A stretch of 64,000 nt of DNA, from positions 15,161,326-15,225,325 of the forward strand of contig OZ024861.1 of the NCBI GenBank assembly GCA_964017155.1. Reading direction: 5' to 3'. This document shows, piece after piece, positions 48,855-60,323 of the stretch. The stretch's first letter is position 1; every line of letters begins with the position of its first letter. Below the pieces are notes generated by a model. That model was not told the DNA's origin and made no database searches. It saw only the letters and a list, made by a program, of their open reading frames with translations. The position numbers and the translations under genes were made by a program. The DNA is from Oasisia sp. SBJ-2009 (lineage: Eukaryota > Annelida > Polychaeta > Sabellida > Siboglinidae).

Positions 48855-48993
48855 CTGTAGATGTAGGTTTTCAGTGCACGTGCCACACACAGACCCGACT
48901 TCTGTGTTAACGGAAAGAACTCAACATACTTTGTGAAGTAGTCGGTGAGGGTGAGGACATACTTCATTCCAGCCTGTGTCTCTGGTAGTGGAC
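48855..48993 (-). CDS. Integrase exon 4: core strands (TDYFTKYVEFFPL)
   Basis: Encodes PLPETQAGMKYVLTLTDYF and TKYVEFFPLTQKSG, directly after the first catalytic Asp segment. Acceptor TTTGTTTGTAG, donor GTATGA, with phases matching exons 3 and 5. Confidence 0.9.
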
Positions 48994-49518
48994 CTACAAA
49001 CAAAATAACAAAGTACTGTAAACCAAATAGTGACCTTCTTTTTAAATTGTCATTACATTTTACTTTCATTAATAATTAACAATTATATCTCTAAAATAAT
49101 ACATTGAATCCAGATAACATGTTGTTCAGAAATAAGCAAGACATGGGTAAGCTGATGCTTGAGGTGGTAAGTTGAGCCACTCCTTCCAAACACTTCACAA
49201 ATTGTTTCATCTGAAACAGCAACTGTTATCATCACTATTGCATTTTAACATTTATTCTGGTAATATCAAAATGTGTCTCCAACCATTGTAAAATTGTCCT
49301 AGTTATTTCTTACCCATTGGAAAAGCATACACTTTCATCTTTAAATAAAACCTAAACAACACTCTATCGGTGTTTTAATACATCACCATTTGGTAGATGA
49401 GATTTCACTGATTAATCAGATGAAGAGAATGAACATATTCATATGTAGATAATATATATATCCATGTTTCCGAAGACCAACAATAGGTATATGTGTATAC
49501 ATTAAAATAAAGCAATAC

Positions 49519-49630
49519 CTATAAGATCCATCCCAACCATATGCATAGGTTCAACAATTTTGATTGGGGTCAGTTTTGGTGCCACAGTCTTCAGCTTATC
49601 ATACCGCTGACAGGTATCACAATGACCAAT
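49519..49630 (-). CDS. Integrase exon 3: zinc-finger Cys pair and first catalytic Asp
   Basis: Starts IGHCDTCQRYDK, giving the CxxC half of the HHCC zinc finger, and ends VGMDLI, in which Asp is the first residue of the DDE triad. Acceptor GATTCAG, donor GTATTG, phases consistent with both neighbours. Confidence 0.9.
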
Positions 49631-50261
49631 CTGAATCAAAAGAAAATATATAACTTACAGACTATTAAAGATTATGATAGCGGTAAAAGTTATGTTATAT
49701 GTTTTGCAGGAGAGTTGGTGAGCTACAATCTCTCATGGCATTATAACATGGACTGTCAATAGAAATATTTACAGAAAAATACTACTAGAGTTTTTAAATA
49801 CGCAAACCAGAAACAAATAGCTTTAATCAAATACAGATATTTTGTGTGGCAATATCACATGAGATACAAAATCAGAAAAAGCTTATTGTCCTGTTAAAAC
49901 CAATATATATTTAGCCTGTTCTAATTAATTACATCTGGACATATGCTCTGTGGGCATTAAACATCGGCCAAATGTCACTGCAATTACTTTAACTCAAAGG
50001 ACTAAACAATATCACTATAACAATTCACATTTATTACAATGGTTGTCATAAATGTATGACAACTGTAGTGTATGAATTTTGTTTTAATTTAGCTTTTTAT
50101 CTATTAAATTATTGGTTATTTGATAACAGAAATTAGTTAATTGTTTAATACATACAGCAACACATAATATTGATGGTTATAATTAATGTATGGCCAGCCA
50201 AATGTTAAAATTGCCAGTTTGCATCACAGTTGGAATGTTGCGGTTAGAGAAGATAACTTAC

Positions 50262-50458
50262 GTATGCCTGGACATCGTTCTTCACACCTTTCCAGTAGAA
50301 CAGCTGGGTTATCTTATCAACAGTGGCATTAACACCACTGTGACCAGCATGAGGTGCTGAATGCATCTGCCAAAGAATGTTCTGTCTTTCGTTGCGATCT
50401 GTCACAATTCGTTGTCGTATGTTTGCGTTCGGTGGTTTATACACCAAAGCTCCAGTAT
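50262..50458 (-). CDS. Integrase exon 2: HHCC zinc finger, His half
   Basis: 65 codons including QMHSAPHAGHSG and FYWKGVKNDVQAY. His at residue ~78 and ~85 with Cys ~115 and ~118 in exon 3 fit H-x6-H-x29-C-x2-C, the H2C2 integrase N-terminal domain. Acceptor TTTTTAG, donor GTAAGT. The first two bases complete an Asp codon begun in exon 1. Confidence 0.88.
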
Positions 50459-50649
50459 CTAAAAACTATTATTTATAAAAGTACAGTAATGCAAGTGAAA
50501 CAATATTTAATAACACAGTTAGAGTATGACAACATGGGTGTATGTCAACAATAATTATTTTATCTCAGAAAATTGCATTAATTAATAATGTTGGAATATA
50601 ATAATTGTCAAATCTTGTTTTGTTCCAAAACACCAAAGAATATATATGA

Positions 50650-50899
50650 AAATGTCCTTCAAAGTCATTAAACACACACATATATATAAATAAATTAAAT
50701 ATATATGTAAATACATAAATGTATATACATATATATAATTGGTCCACACATGTTATATATACATTTATGTCTATGTTTACATATATATATTTAATTTATA
50801 TATATGTGTATATAACATAGTTACATATGGGGACCAATTTATATATATGGATATACATTTATATGTATGTATTTATAAATACTTACATACATATTATTT

Positions 50900-50951
<52 letters not shown>

Positions 50952-50970
50952 CATATATATATAATCTGAC
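50650..50970. repeat. Palindromic TA-rich region with (TA)n
   Basis: Inverted copies of ATATATGTAAATACATAAATG lie on either side of AATTGGTCCACAC (about 50,738-50,750). GGGACCAATT recurs inverted at about 50,829. (TA)n follows to about 50,960. Confidence 0.75.
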
Positions 50971-51869
50971 ATGCATAATTATAACATTGTTTTTAGTATA
51001 TATAATCATATCTTATTGGTCTATTACTAATTATAAATTAAACAAAGGTGTACAAGTACGCTATTTAAAATTGTAATGTAGGTTACGTGTATTTGAGTAT
51101 TGTGACTGTAAAAAAAGTTTATGATCAACACAACGTTATGATTGTTTGGTCAACTCCTTAATTAAAGCACAGATAACAGACTCGAAATTCAAGTATCCAG
51201 CAGGCTGGCTATTAATATGCTGGAGTAATATCAAGTTGGGTTATCTGTTCAACCAAGCAATTTATCTAGTCGGTTTTCCTCTGGGTAGTGGGAATTTCAT
51301 ATCATCAGTTTATTATTTTTAGCTACTAGACTTATGTAGGGGCTTATGAGATAGGTGAGAGGGAGACATTTGTTCTGGATTGAAGAGGTGAAGGGGACAT
51401 TTCCTATGCAGTCCCACTCAAGCTAAAAAATGGGGGGACACGTCACCCTCATCCCACACCGATCAATGCCCATGCATGCTTAATGATATAACATATATAG
51501 ATGCTGCCATGGTGTACCATGCACAAGAGGTATTTGTAATCTGTTAGTATAACATATTCCACCATACAGGACGAAAACCCTCTTTTGTGTATCCCATTAA
51601 ATGCTTATATTAATAATAGTAAATAGTATATAACTTCTATTGTGCCTAAATCCTTAGAAATCATGCTGAGAGGCACATCCATGCAAAATAGTTGGTCAAT
51701 ATCAAAATCGATAAGACGCATATCATTTGTCAACAGATATATGTATACGCCAGGGAGCTATGGTGAGGAAGCCGGGAATTTAACATTCCATGTCAAATCA
51801 ATCACTCAAATCATCACCCGTCTCCAATTTTGAGGAAATTTAGTACAGTTGTTGGCTTATGCGAGAATA

Positions 51870-52560
51870 TGAAAATAAAAAATTAAATAAAAATCTAGGT
51901 CAAGTATCATTGAAGATATAGGTCACTGAACATTGACCCAAATCGCATAATGACTGCTACAGTAATGCCTGTAACTCGGCTATTAATAAAGCCAGAGAAA
52001 CAATCAATATATCATTGGAAAGCCTATAAACATGCACACATAATTATTATAAAATTTAAACATTATTGTAAATAAGAATGTTGTAATTTTTGAAATTTGA
52101 CCTTTAACCTCAAATACTCAGAACATGTATCCTCTGATTTTGCAAATATTCTTTTATACAGTTATACAGTGCTATCCTGGTGCAATTTATCATCCATGGG
52201 TGTACTTAATTTAATGTATATCTGAAACTTATTATTTGCCCACTGCACCACTCTAATATGTTCAGGGACTCTTCTGCAATAGTATCGGATATTGTGTACA
52301 AAATAAAAAAAATCAGAGGATACATTTTTGGGTATCTGAGGTCAAAAGTCAAATTTCTAAAATTACAACATTTTTATTTATACTATTGTTTTAATTTTAT
52401 GAAAATTATATGCACATGTGTATTAGCTTTCCTCTAGCTTGATTGATAGCAGAGTTACAGGCATTACTGTAGTGGTCAGTATGCGATTTGGGTCAAAGTT
52501 CAGTGACCTATATCTTCAATGATACTTGACCTAAATTTGTATTTCATTTTATTTATACTC
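51870..52560. mobile_element. Foldback MITE (~690 bp) in the integrase intron
   Basis: The left arm TAGGTCAAGTATCATTGAAG, followed by ATATAGGTCACTGAAC and AAATCGCATA, has its reverse complement at about 52,475-52,545. Arms extend about 260 bp on each side with AATTTTTGAAATTTGACC and its partner near 52,340-52,370. There is no coding capacity. Confidence 0.85.
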
Positions 52561-52583
52561 ATGTATATACTCAGCATAATTAC

Positions 52584-52691
52584 AAGGGTAAATGCAATGT
52601 TTCGGTCAATAAGCCCATACCAGGGGTATTTGTGCACAAACCAGTTGGAATTGAACCAACTACTGAAACCGAAACATTAGTATTTACCCTT
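52584..52691. repeat. ~108-bp hairpin repeat
   Basis: AAGGGTAAATGCAATGTTTC (52,584) and GAAACATTAGTATTTACCCTT (partner, ending 52,691) are inverted copies around an unpaired centre with ACCAGTTGG. Confidence 0.8.
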
Positions 52692-53644
52692 AATTACAAA
52701 TCAAATATATAAATTCAATTGATAAATCCACATGACAAGTTGATTATCTTTATAAAACTACAATATTTGGTGAATGCATGTCAGCTTCTCTCTTGGATCC
52801 CCAATGACCAGGCTGGTGAACAGTACTGGTGACTTACAACAGGTAGAAGATCTATCTAATGAAGAAACAAGTTAACAACTACATATGTTCTCATAAGGAA
52901 GTCCAACAGACAATGAAACAACAAGTTGTTAAAATAAGAACATTCACAACATAGCATTTTCATTCCTTTATTATTAAAGCCAATAAACACACTAATTTTT
53001 TCACGATTTCACAACACAATTACCAATAACAGTTTTCTGTTTTTAATAGGTGAAACATACATCCATGCAAAGAAGACAAAATTATTAATCTGTTCATGAC
53101 ATTATATTTAATAAAGTATTTACTAATGCAGTGTCTGGTTTTGAACAGGGTTGGTGGGGGGGGGGGGGAAGTACTTGTTAGTACTACTAGTATTCGTGGT
53201 TAACCGAGAACAAGCTATTGTTGTCCATCTGCTCAAGGTCAGCCTGCCTTTGCGGTGTTCAACCTGTTGATGCTTTGCCTTGTCCAACCTTGCCTAGAGA
53301 AACAGACATAACAAAATTTAATACAAGAACCCACATCATTAAGCCTCCTAAGCGTACTAATCTGCAAATGATATTATGTAAAGTCAACATCAAACAATAT
53401 GATGAAATGCAATTGTCTGTTATACAATGTACTGACTACACTCTTTGTTTGCGCCTTCTACATAAACTAGCAATGTTAGGGATAATACGAACTACAGCAA
53501 CAAAAATAAGACAGCTAGCAATTATAAACATATTTTAGCTATGCTGTATTGGTATGGTAGGTAGGGCTTATTATAAATTATTAGGTTAGGAATTAATTAG
53601 TGAGTAGGTGTTTAGACCAGTGATGAGTTAAGCAGTGGTAGAGA

Positions 53645-53806
53645 AACCAGAAACCACATGTCAATAATTAGCAGTACCCTAGTCAGTGTCTTTGTCTTTA
53701 AGTATGTTTGGTGGAAATATGAAGACCCCCAAACCACATATTAATCATTACCAATAGCCTAGTTGATGTCTTTGTCTTTGTGAATGCTTGGCGGGAATTA
53801 TTGGTT
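53645..53806 (+). repeat. Direct duplication of ~85 bp
   Basis: Two copies carry AAACCACAT(G/A)T(C/T)AAT(A/C)ATTA and GATGTCTTTGTCTTT or AGTGTCTTTGTCTTT, spaced ~87 bp. Confidence 0.75.
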
Positions 53807-54811
53807 TATTTGAATGTGTAGTCAGGCTAGCTTAGATGAAAGTGTGAAAATAAAGTTGAGGGAGTTGGTCAGCAGGAGCTGAGCATGCTGGGTGTCTGTC
53901 TGTGTGTAATCACACTAAAAAGTCTTGTGTTATAACTGGCTGGACATCTATGTAGATGTGACTAGCTCAGTGGGCCGTAATTTGAGGATATAAAGTGGAT
54001 TGTAGTATTTAATCTTGATTGGACTTGTTTTAATTGGTGCCTCCCCTCTTGGCACTGTATATCTATGTCATTAACATGGCTGTGCATCTCTATTACTACC
54101 CTATATTGGACATATGTGTTTTCTATTAACCCTAGTGAAACCCAGCAGGTCAGGTGATCATTAATATTATTTTGTCTGGCCCCAGTGGGGCATGCACTAG
54201 ATAGTGAATACATCCAGTTCATACTTTGTCACAGTTTGTTAACCCTAAGTTACCAACTTATACAATGTCAATGTAATATTATGCTGACATGGTACATCGT
54301 GAATACTTAACAAACTACAATTAATTAATGGTTACAGATAAAGTCATACCTATATCCATGAGCTGAGAGTGACAATAAAACTTGTCATAATACTAAATAT
54401 TAACTAACACTAGTTGTGAGAATGTTGACACTATCCAGTGATACCCAATTCCTTTGTACGACATATCATAGTACGATGATAGCAAGAACACAATTTTGGG
54501 GTAATAATTTGTGACACTCACCAGTATAAGCCTTAAGGTGTCTTGCTCAAGTCGCATCAAACTTTTAAAGCAACAGAGACATATATAACAGCATCTCACA
54601 TAACCACTGTGTACTGCAACCTTGTGATGAACAAAATGTAATAGTCCCTGTCAGCTGTCACATTCATTCACTAACGTTATGAGTATGACTAAGTTATGCA
54701 AATAAGTTTAAAGTGGTAAACTGGAAACTATATGTTTCGACAATAAAACTGTCACCAAGGTAGGTATATAAATACATTACATGTTTCCTGGTCACACAGT
54801 GTAGACAAGCT

Positions 54812-55068
54812 ACACGATTTTAGAGAGCAAGCATATTTTGCAACATCTGCATTTATACTGGTTTATATTACTGTAAGTACATCACTGCAACGATTTTGTT
54901 TAACAACAATCATGGAATTTAAGATTTAGCACACTGATACACTGTGAAAGATGGTTCTGTTTTTTTGTAGTAGCAATAAAGTGGTTTAGCCAAGGTATGA
55001 CGAATATTAGTTCTACCAGCATGTGCTCAGCATCTATGTAAATAGCCTCTGCCCTTCGCCGCTTCGGG
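54812..55068 (+). repeat. Subterminal direct repeat, copy 1
   Basis: TTTTAGAGAGCAAGCATATT, then GCAACATCTGCAT, AACAACAATCATGGAATT, GCACACTGATA and AATAGCCTCTGCCCTT all recur in the same order at 55,534-55,743. Confidence 0.9.
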
Positions 55069-55231
55069 AACTTGGAAGTGTCATTGCACGTAATTTTTAA
55101 TTCCAAGTTCAATTACATTTAATGGGACAACATAAAAACTAATTTAGTTGTACTCCATTATCTACTGAATTACTACTTAGGCTATGCTGGCAAAATTAGG
55201 CTAATATGACTGAAACATGTATTTTACTTAC

Positions 55232-55367
55232 CGTCTACCTCATAGTTTTGAGCCCTCGACGCCTTGCCGACCGCGTCTCTTAGACGTCTGCCGATTCCAC
55301 GGCGATGCGTTCCGTGAAGTAGAAATTCTTTTAAGCAAGTCATATACTCAGTATATTCGTCCTCCAT
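55232..55367 (-). CDS. Integrase exon 1: N-terminus
   Basis: Begins with ATG at 55,365-55,367 and encodes MEDEYTEYMTCLKEFLLHG, then a basic RGIGRRLRDAVGKASR stretch, before a consensus donor GTAAGT. The exon ends one base into an Asp codon completed by exon 2, giving NYEVD-D-TGALVYK. The start is the first Met after a stretch without an open frame. The basic helix-rich segment may assist DNA binding (inference). Confidence 0.78.
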
Positions 55368-55489
55368 TGTTAAAGAAAATTTACACACTTCTCGTGGAAC
55401 AATTACAATATAGATATAATTAAACGGAGTGACTGCTGGCTGGGTTGTCACCAACGCAAACTCGGATCATGACGGGCTCTGACGTACAT

Positions 55490-55940
55490 TGCGCATGCGC
55501 TATGTCCGTTTAGTCGAATATCGGCCCGTTACACGGTTTTAGAGAGCAAGCATATATTGCAACATCTGCATGTTTACTGTTTTATATTCGTATAAGTACA
55601 TCACTCCAAAGAATGTTTTAAATATTTTTTTATGAACAACAATCATGGAATTACAGATATAGCACACTGATATACTGTGAAAGATTGTTCTGTTTTGTGT
55701 AGTATGCGCTGAGCATCTGTGTGAATAGCCTCTGCCCTTTGCTACAAGCTAGCGTCATAACGGGTTCTGACGAACATTGCGCATGCGCAATGTCCGTTTA
55801 GCCGAATTTATGACGTACATTGCGCATGCGCAATGTCGTTTAATCGAATCTCGGCCCGGGCATGACGTATGCCGTTGCCACTACGTCACAACGCGTCAAA
55901 AACAGCTAAAAGCGGTCACTGCGCATGCGCGCGCATGCGT
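55490..55940 (-). promoter_or_regulatory. Putative integrase promoter with TGCGCATGCGCA palindromes
   Basis: TGCGCATGCGC palindromes lie at 55,490-55,501, 55,778-55,789, 55,821-55,832 and 55,920-55,931, each close to a (A/T)TGTCCGTTTAG(T/C)CGAAT block. They match the known consensus of the metazoan activator NRF-1 and lie 120-560 bp upstream of exon 1. Binding is inferred from sequence only. They could instead be subterminal transposase sites. Confidence 0.5.
55534..55743 (+). repeat. Subterminal direct repeat, copy 2
   Basis: Second copy of the 54,812-55,068 block. Exon 1 lies between the two copies. Confidence 0.9.
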
Positions 55941-55953
55941 GATATGCGTTTAG

Positions 55954-55990
55954 TCGAATCCTGGACTGAGTCGAAACTGGGACCACCACA
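55954..55990 (-). repeat. Terminal inverted repeat, right
   Basis: On the reverse strand it reads TGTGGTGGTCCCAGTTTCGA and then CTCAGTCCAGGATTCGAC. Its partner is 44,100-44,137. Confidence 0.85.
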
Positions 55991-55994
55991 GCGG
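55991..55994. other. Target-site duplication, right (GCGG)
   Basis: GCGG directly before CAAACC, the uninterrupted satellite continuation. Confidence 0.7.
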
Positions 55995-58074
55995 CAAACC
56001 GGAAGACGCGCCACAGCAATACCGTGACGTCACGACGATACGGCAGACGCGCCATTTTCGTTCCCGGCGACGTCAAATTTCAACATGGCGACGCCTTTGA
56101 TCTAAGCAAACTGGGGGGGGGGGGGAGGCGCTTTCTTCCACTTTTACTTCGTTCTTTCAATGTTTTACTTGCGCTAGCCTATTTCGCAATAAGGTACACA
56201 CACATAGGACTACAGTTGTGTTATGGTACGACGGCCAGTGCGACATTCGGGTACTTTTTATGCACGATGCAAGTCAATGTGCGTGGGGTATAACACCGAT
56301 TAGATTCAACAATGTCAGACTCTCTCCATTGAGTTTTAGACCAAATATATCAGGCCTGCTGCGTCCGCGCGTATTAAAACCACTACACTACCCTACCCGC
56401 GCCTCTCGTAATGAAGTTTCAAACATAGGAGCAATTGAGGTTGGCTTGCATTCTGCGCAAGTGCCTAATTCTTGTCGGAAATGGAACAGAATATTCATAT
56501 TCTTGTTCTCATTCACAGTACACTGTATATGGTGCATAACACTCTTCGATGAGTTGTCTCAAAGTCTCAAGCAGCTTTCCACCTATGCCTAGGCAAATAG
56601 ACGTTTGGACAGTATATAATTTAACATTCGTACTGCTGAGCTTCAAACTACTACACTCAACGACAGAAGTTCCCTTTATTGTGTTGGCAATCTACTCTCT
56701 GCGATCTGGAACTCTAAAACGTGTTAACGGCGACGCCACGAGGGCTGTATGCAGGCTGCGCAAAGATGTATCTGAAGCATTATATGCCATTCCATGCGAT
56801 AAAAGACGTTCGTTCGCATACAGTCTAGATTTACTCTGTAGTGTAATACGCTTTGTAGGACGTACAATGTATGTAGCTAGCTCAACATCAATGATTATAT
56901 GATGCGACCATTGCCTGTTAGCTGCTTTGTGGTTTCGTTTTCATATTGAACTTGCGACATGTCTGCTCTTTGGTTTCAGGTCGTCCTATTTGAGACCGAC
57001 GTGTGAGCGACACAGACCCTCTGAGAATGCGACGCGCGAGTAGTGATGAACCCCACGCATGTCTAGTATATCATTTCGTAGTTATCTGGGTAGTTTGGAA
57101 CAACCTTTGTTTTCTCGTATGGCTCTTCGCCATCGCTGTTATGTCTAGCCTTTGGCGTTACCTGTTTGTCGGCATAGCGCTCATGACATGGCCAAAGAGC
57201 TGGCCTGTTGGCACTGATCACTGTAGCATATGATATTGTTTCCAAGGCAATGTATCAACATGTGCATTCGAACTCCGTCACTACCTAGATACAAATCCGC
57301 GTGCCGAGATATGTGTGACTGCAATAAATATGGGTCTCAAAACATCGAATGATCTCTACACTTGTCTTTCAAGGAAGACATGTCAAATGCGAACCCTTGA
57401 GTTACACTATTGCAAAGAAAGAGGCACTTGTATAGGTTGCCTTTGCATGCTGATTCCTAAGTATGCTGTTTCCAGTCGAGATGAATGCGTTGTGCTTGCT
57501 GTCATGACGGTCAAAGAATCATCTACTCAACTGTATTGAGTGGGTGTATGTATACATGCGATAATGTGTGTGGCATTGGCCGCGCGAATGGTGCGTATGC
57601 ATATCAGTGTTAAGATACTTTCCGCGGTGCGATCTCGACCTCTTACACAAGTCTCGTTTCATGTGCATTATTTTGCACCATATTTTGACATTGTGTATCT
57701 TGAAATACATCATATAGCGTGACAAATAGCTCGATCAATCGTCTGAGTAAAACGTTTCGATTGTGAGAACTGCAACATCAAAACTAATGTCAACTCGCAC
57801 TAGCTGTGATGCATGTATCGATGTCATGCTATCATTGATTTGATTCTCCCAGTGATCGGCCTACATTATCATCTACCTCACTCAACAGGTTATATAAATA
57901 AAATAACTTGATAAAACAACGCGTCACCCACTGTCGAATGACTGTTCCGCGTCGCCAATCTTCACATCATCGGGCCTGTTCGATCAGTAATGCTGCCAGA
58001 AGTCGTCGGCCACGTGTCGCTGTATCTTCACCGGGCGCAGACACCTGAGAAAAAAACAATAAACCAGCGTTACA
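55991..58074. repeat. Satellite unit 11, right part
   Basis: 2,084 bp completing the split unit. Carries GACAGTATATAATTTAAC, GTGTATGTATACATGC and CCTGTTCGATCAG, all repeated in unit 13. Confidence 0.95.
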
Positions 58075-60323
58075 ATGTGCACGGTGTCTAACAAAATTGA
58101 AAACAGCAGGCTCAATGCTTACATATGCCCACATTCCTTCACACCACTGGCGTCAAAGACGCAAATCCCACCGCGATGCGGTCGAGATTACACTAAAGAA
58201 ACTGGCATCTGTCGCCAGCATTCGGCTGCGCGACACAGTAATGGCGGCAAACCGGAAGACGCGCCACAACAATACCGTGACGTCACGACGATACGGCAGA
58301 CGCGCCATTTTCGTTCCCGGCGACGTCAAATTTCAACATGGCGACGCCTTTGATCTAAGCAAACTGGGGGGGGGGAGGCGCTTTCTTCCACTTTTACTTC
58401 GTTCTTTCAATGTTTTACTTGCGCTAGCCTATTTCGCAATAAGGTACACACACATAGGACTACAGTTGTGTTATGGTACGACGGCCAGTGCGACATTCGG
58501 GTACTTTTTATGCACGATGCAAGTCAATGTGCGTGGGGTATAACACCGATTAGATTCAACAATGTCAGACTATCTCCATTGAGTTTTAGACCAAATATAT
58601 CAGGCCTGCTGCGTCCGCGCGTATTAAAACCACTACACTACCCTACCCGCGCCTCTCGTAATGAAGTTTCAAACATAGGAGCAATTGAGGTTGGCTTGCA
58701 TTCTGCGCAAGTGCCTAATTCTTGTCGGAAATGGAACAGAATATTCATATTCTTGTTCTCATTCACAGTACACTGTATATGGTGCATACCACTTTTCGAT
58801 GAGTTGTCTCAAAGTCTCAAGCAGCTTTCCACCTATGCCTAGGCAAATAGACGTTTGGACAGTATCTAATTTAACATTCGTACTGCTGAGCTTCAAACTA
58901 CTACACTCAACGACAGAAGTTCCCTTTATTGTGTTGGCAATCTACTCTCTGCGATCTGGAACTCTAAAACGTGTTAACGGCGACGCCACGAGGGCTGTAT
59001 GCAGGCTGCGCAAAGATGTATCTGAAGCATTATATGCCATTCCATGCGATAAAAGACGTTCGTTCGCATACAGTCTAGATTTACTCTGTAGTGTAATACG
59101 CTTTGTAGGACGTACAATGTATGTAGCTAGCTCAACATCAATCATTATATGATGCGACCATTGCCTGTTAGCTGCTTTGTGGTTTCGTTTTCATATTGAA
59201 CTTGCGACATGTCTGCTCTTTGGTTTCAGGTCGTCCTATTTGAGACCGACGTGTGAGCGACACAGACCCTGTGAGAATGCGACGCGCGAGTAGTGATGAA
59301 CCCCACGCATGTCTAGTATATCATTTCGTAGTTATCTGGGTAGTTTGGAACAACCTTTGTTTTCTCGTATGGCTCTTCGCCATCGCTGTTATGTCTAGCC
59401 TTTGGCGTTACCTGTTTGTCGGCATAGCGCTCATGACATGGCCAAAGAGCTGGCCTGTTGGCACTGATCACTGTAGCATATGATATTGTTTCCAAGGCAA
59501 TGTATCAACATATGCATTCGAACTCCGTCACTACCTAGATACAAATCCGCGTGCCGAGATATGTGTGACTGCAATAAATATGGGTCTCAAAACATCGAAT
59601 TATCTCTACACTTGTCTTTCAAGGAAGACATGTCAAATGCGAACCCTTGAGTTACACTATTGCAAAGAAAGAGGCACTTGTGTAGGTTGCCTTTGCATGC
59701 TGTTTCCTAAGTATGCTGTTTCCAGTCGAGATGAATGCGTTGTGCTTGCTGTCATGACGGTCAAAGAATCATCTACTCAACTGTATTGAGTGGGTGTATG
59801 TGTACATGCGATAATGTGTGTGGCATTGGCCGCGCGAATGGTGCTTATGCATATCAGTGTTAAGATACTTTCCGCGGTGCGATCTCGACCTCTTACACAA
59901 GTCTCGTTTCATGTGCATTATTTTGCATCATATTTTGACATTGTGTATCTTGAAATACATCATATAGCGTGAAAAATAGCTCGATCAATCGTCTGAGTAA
60001 AACGTTTCGATTGTGAGAACTGCAACATCAAAACTAATGTCAACTCGCACTAGCTGTGATACATGTATCGATGTCATGCTATCATTGATTTGATTCTCCC
60101 AGTGATCGGCCTACATTATCATCTACCTCACTCAACAGGTTATGTAAATAAAATAACTTGATAAAACAACGCGTCACCCACTGTCGAATGACTGTTCCGC
60201 GTCGCCAATCTTCACATCATTGGGCCTGGTCGGTCAGTAATGCTGCCAGAAGTCGTCGGCCACGTGTCGCTGTATCTTCACCGGGCGCAGACACCTGAGA
60301 AAAAACAATAAACCAGCGTTACA
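58075..60323. repeat. Satellite unit 12
   Basis: 2,249 bp. Has CAGACCCTGTGAG and GACAGTATCTAATTTAAC, both repeated in unit 14. Private TTATCTCTACAC near 59,600. Confidence 0.95.

Larger units (their letters stand above)
50459..55231 (-). other. Intron 1 of the integrase gene (4.8 kb) with nested repeats
   Basis: GTAAGT donor at 55,231 and TTTTTAG acceptor at 50,459. It contains palindromic TA-rich DNA (50,650-50,970), a foldback MITE (51,870-52,560), a small hairpin repeat (52,584-52,691), a run of 13 G (about 53,156-53,168) and a duplicated 75-bp block (53,645 and 53,732). No further exon was found, and exons 1 and 2 join in phase without one. Confidence 0.55.
44100..55990 (-). mobile_element. 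Ginger-type DNA transposon, 11.9 kb, inserted in the satellite
   Basis: The ends form imperfect inverted repeats of ~37 bp (44,100-44,137 and 55,954-55,990) starting TGTGGTGGTCC. The target sequence TAATGGCGGCAAAC seen in intact units is split with GGGG on the left and GCGG on the right, a 4-bp duplication with one substitution. The reverse strand encodes an intron-containing gypsy-like integrase without RT, RNase H, protease or LTRs. TGT ends, a 4-bp target duplication and such an integrase are the known hallmarks of Ginger elements. The element has itself received a foldback MITE and microsatellite expansions. It is called reverse by the direction of its integrase gene. Confidence 0.85.

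Noticed and set aside
47200..50460. A gypsy LTR retrotransposon as source of the integrase
   Set aside because: No RT, RNase H, protease or long terminal repeat is found, the gene has several introns, and the boundaries are terminal inverted repeats.
44100..55990. Polinton/Maverick or other large DNA element
   Set aside because: No polymerase, ATPase or capsid-type frame is seen, the termini start TGT and the duplication is 4 bp, not 6. The Ginger description fits all of these.
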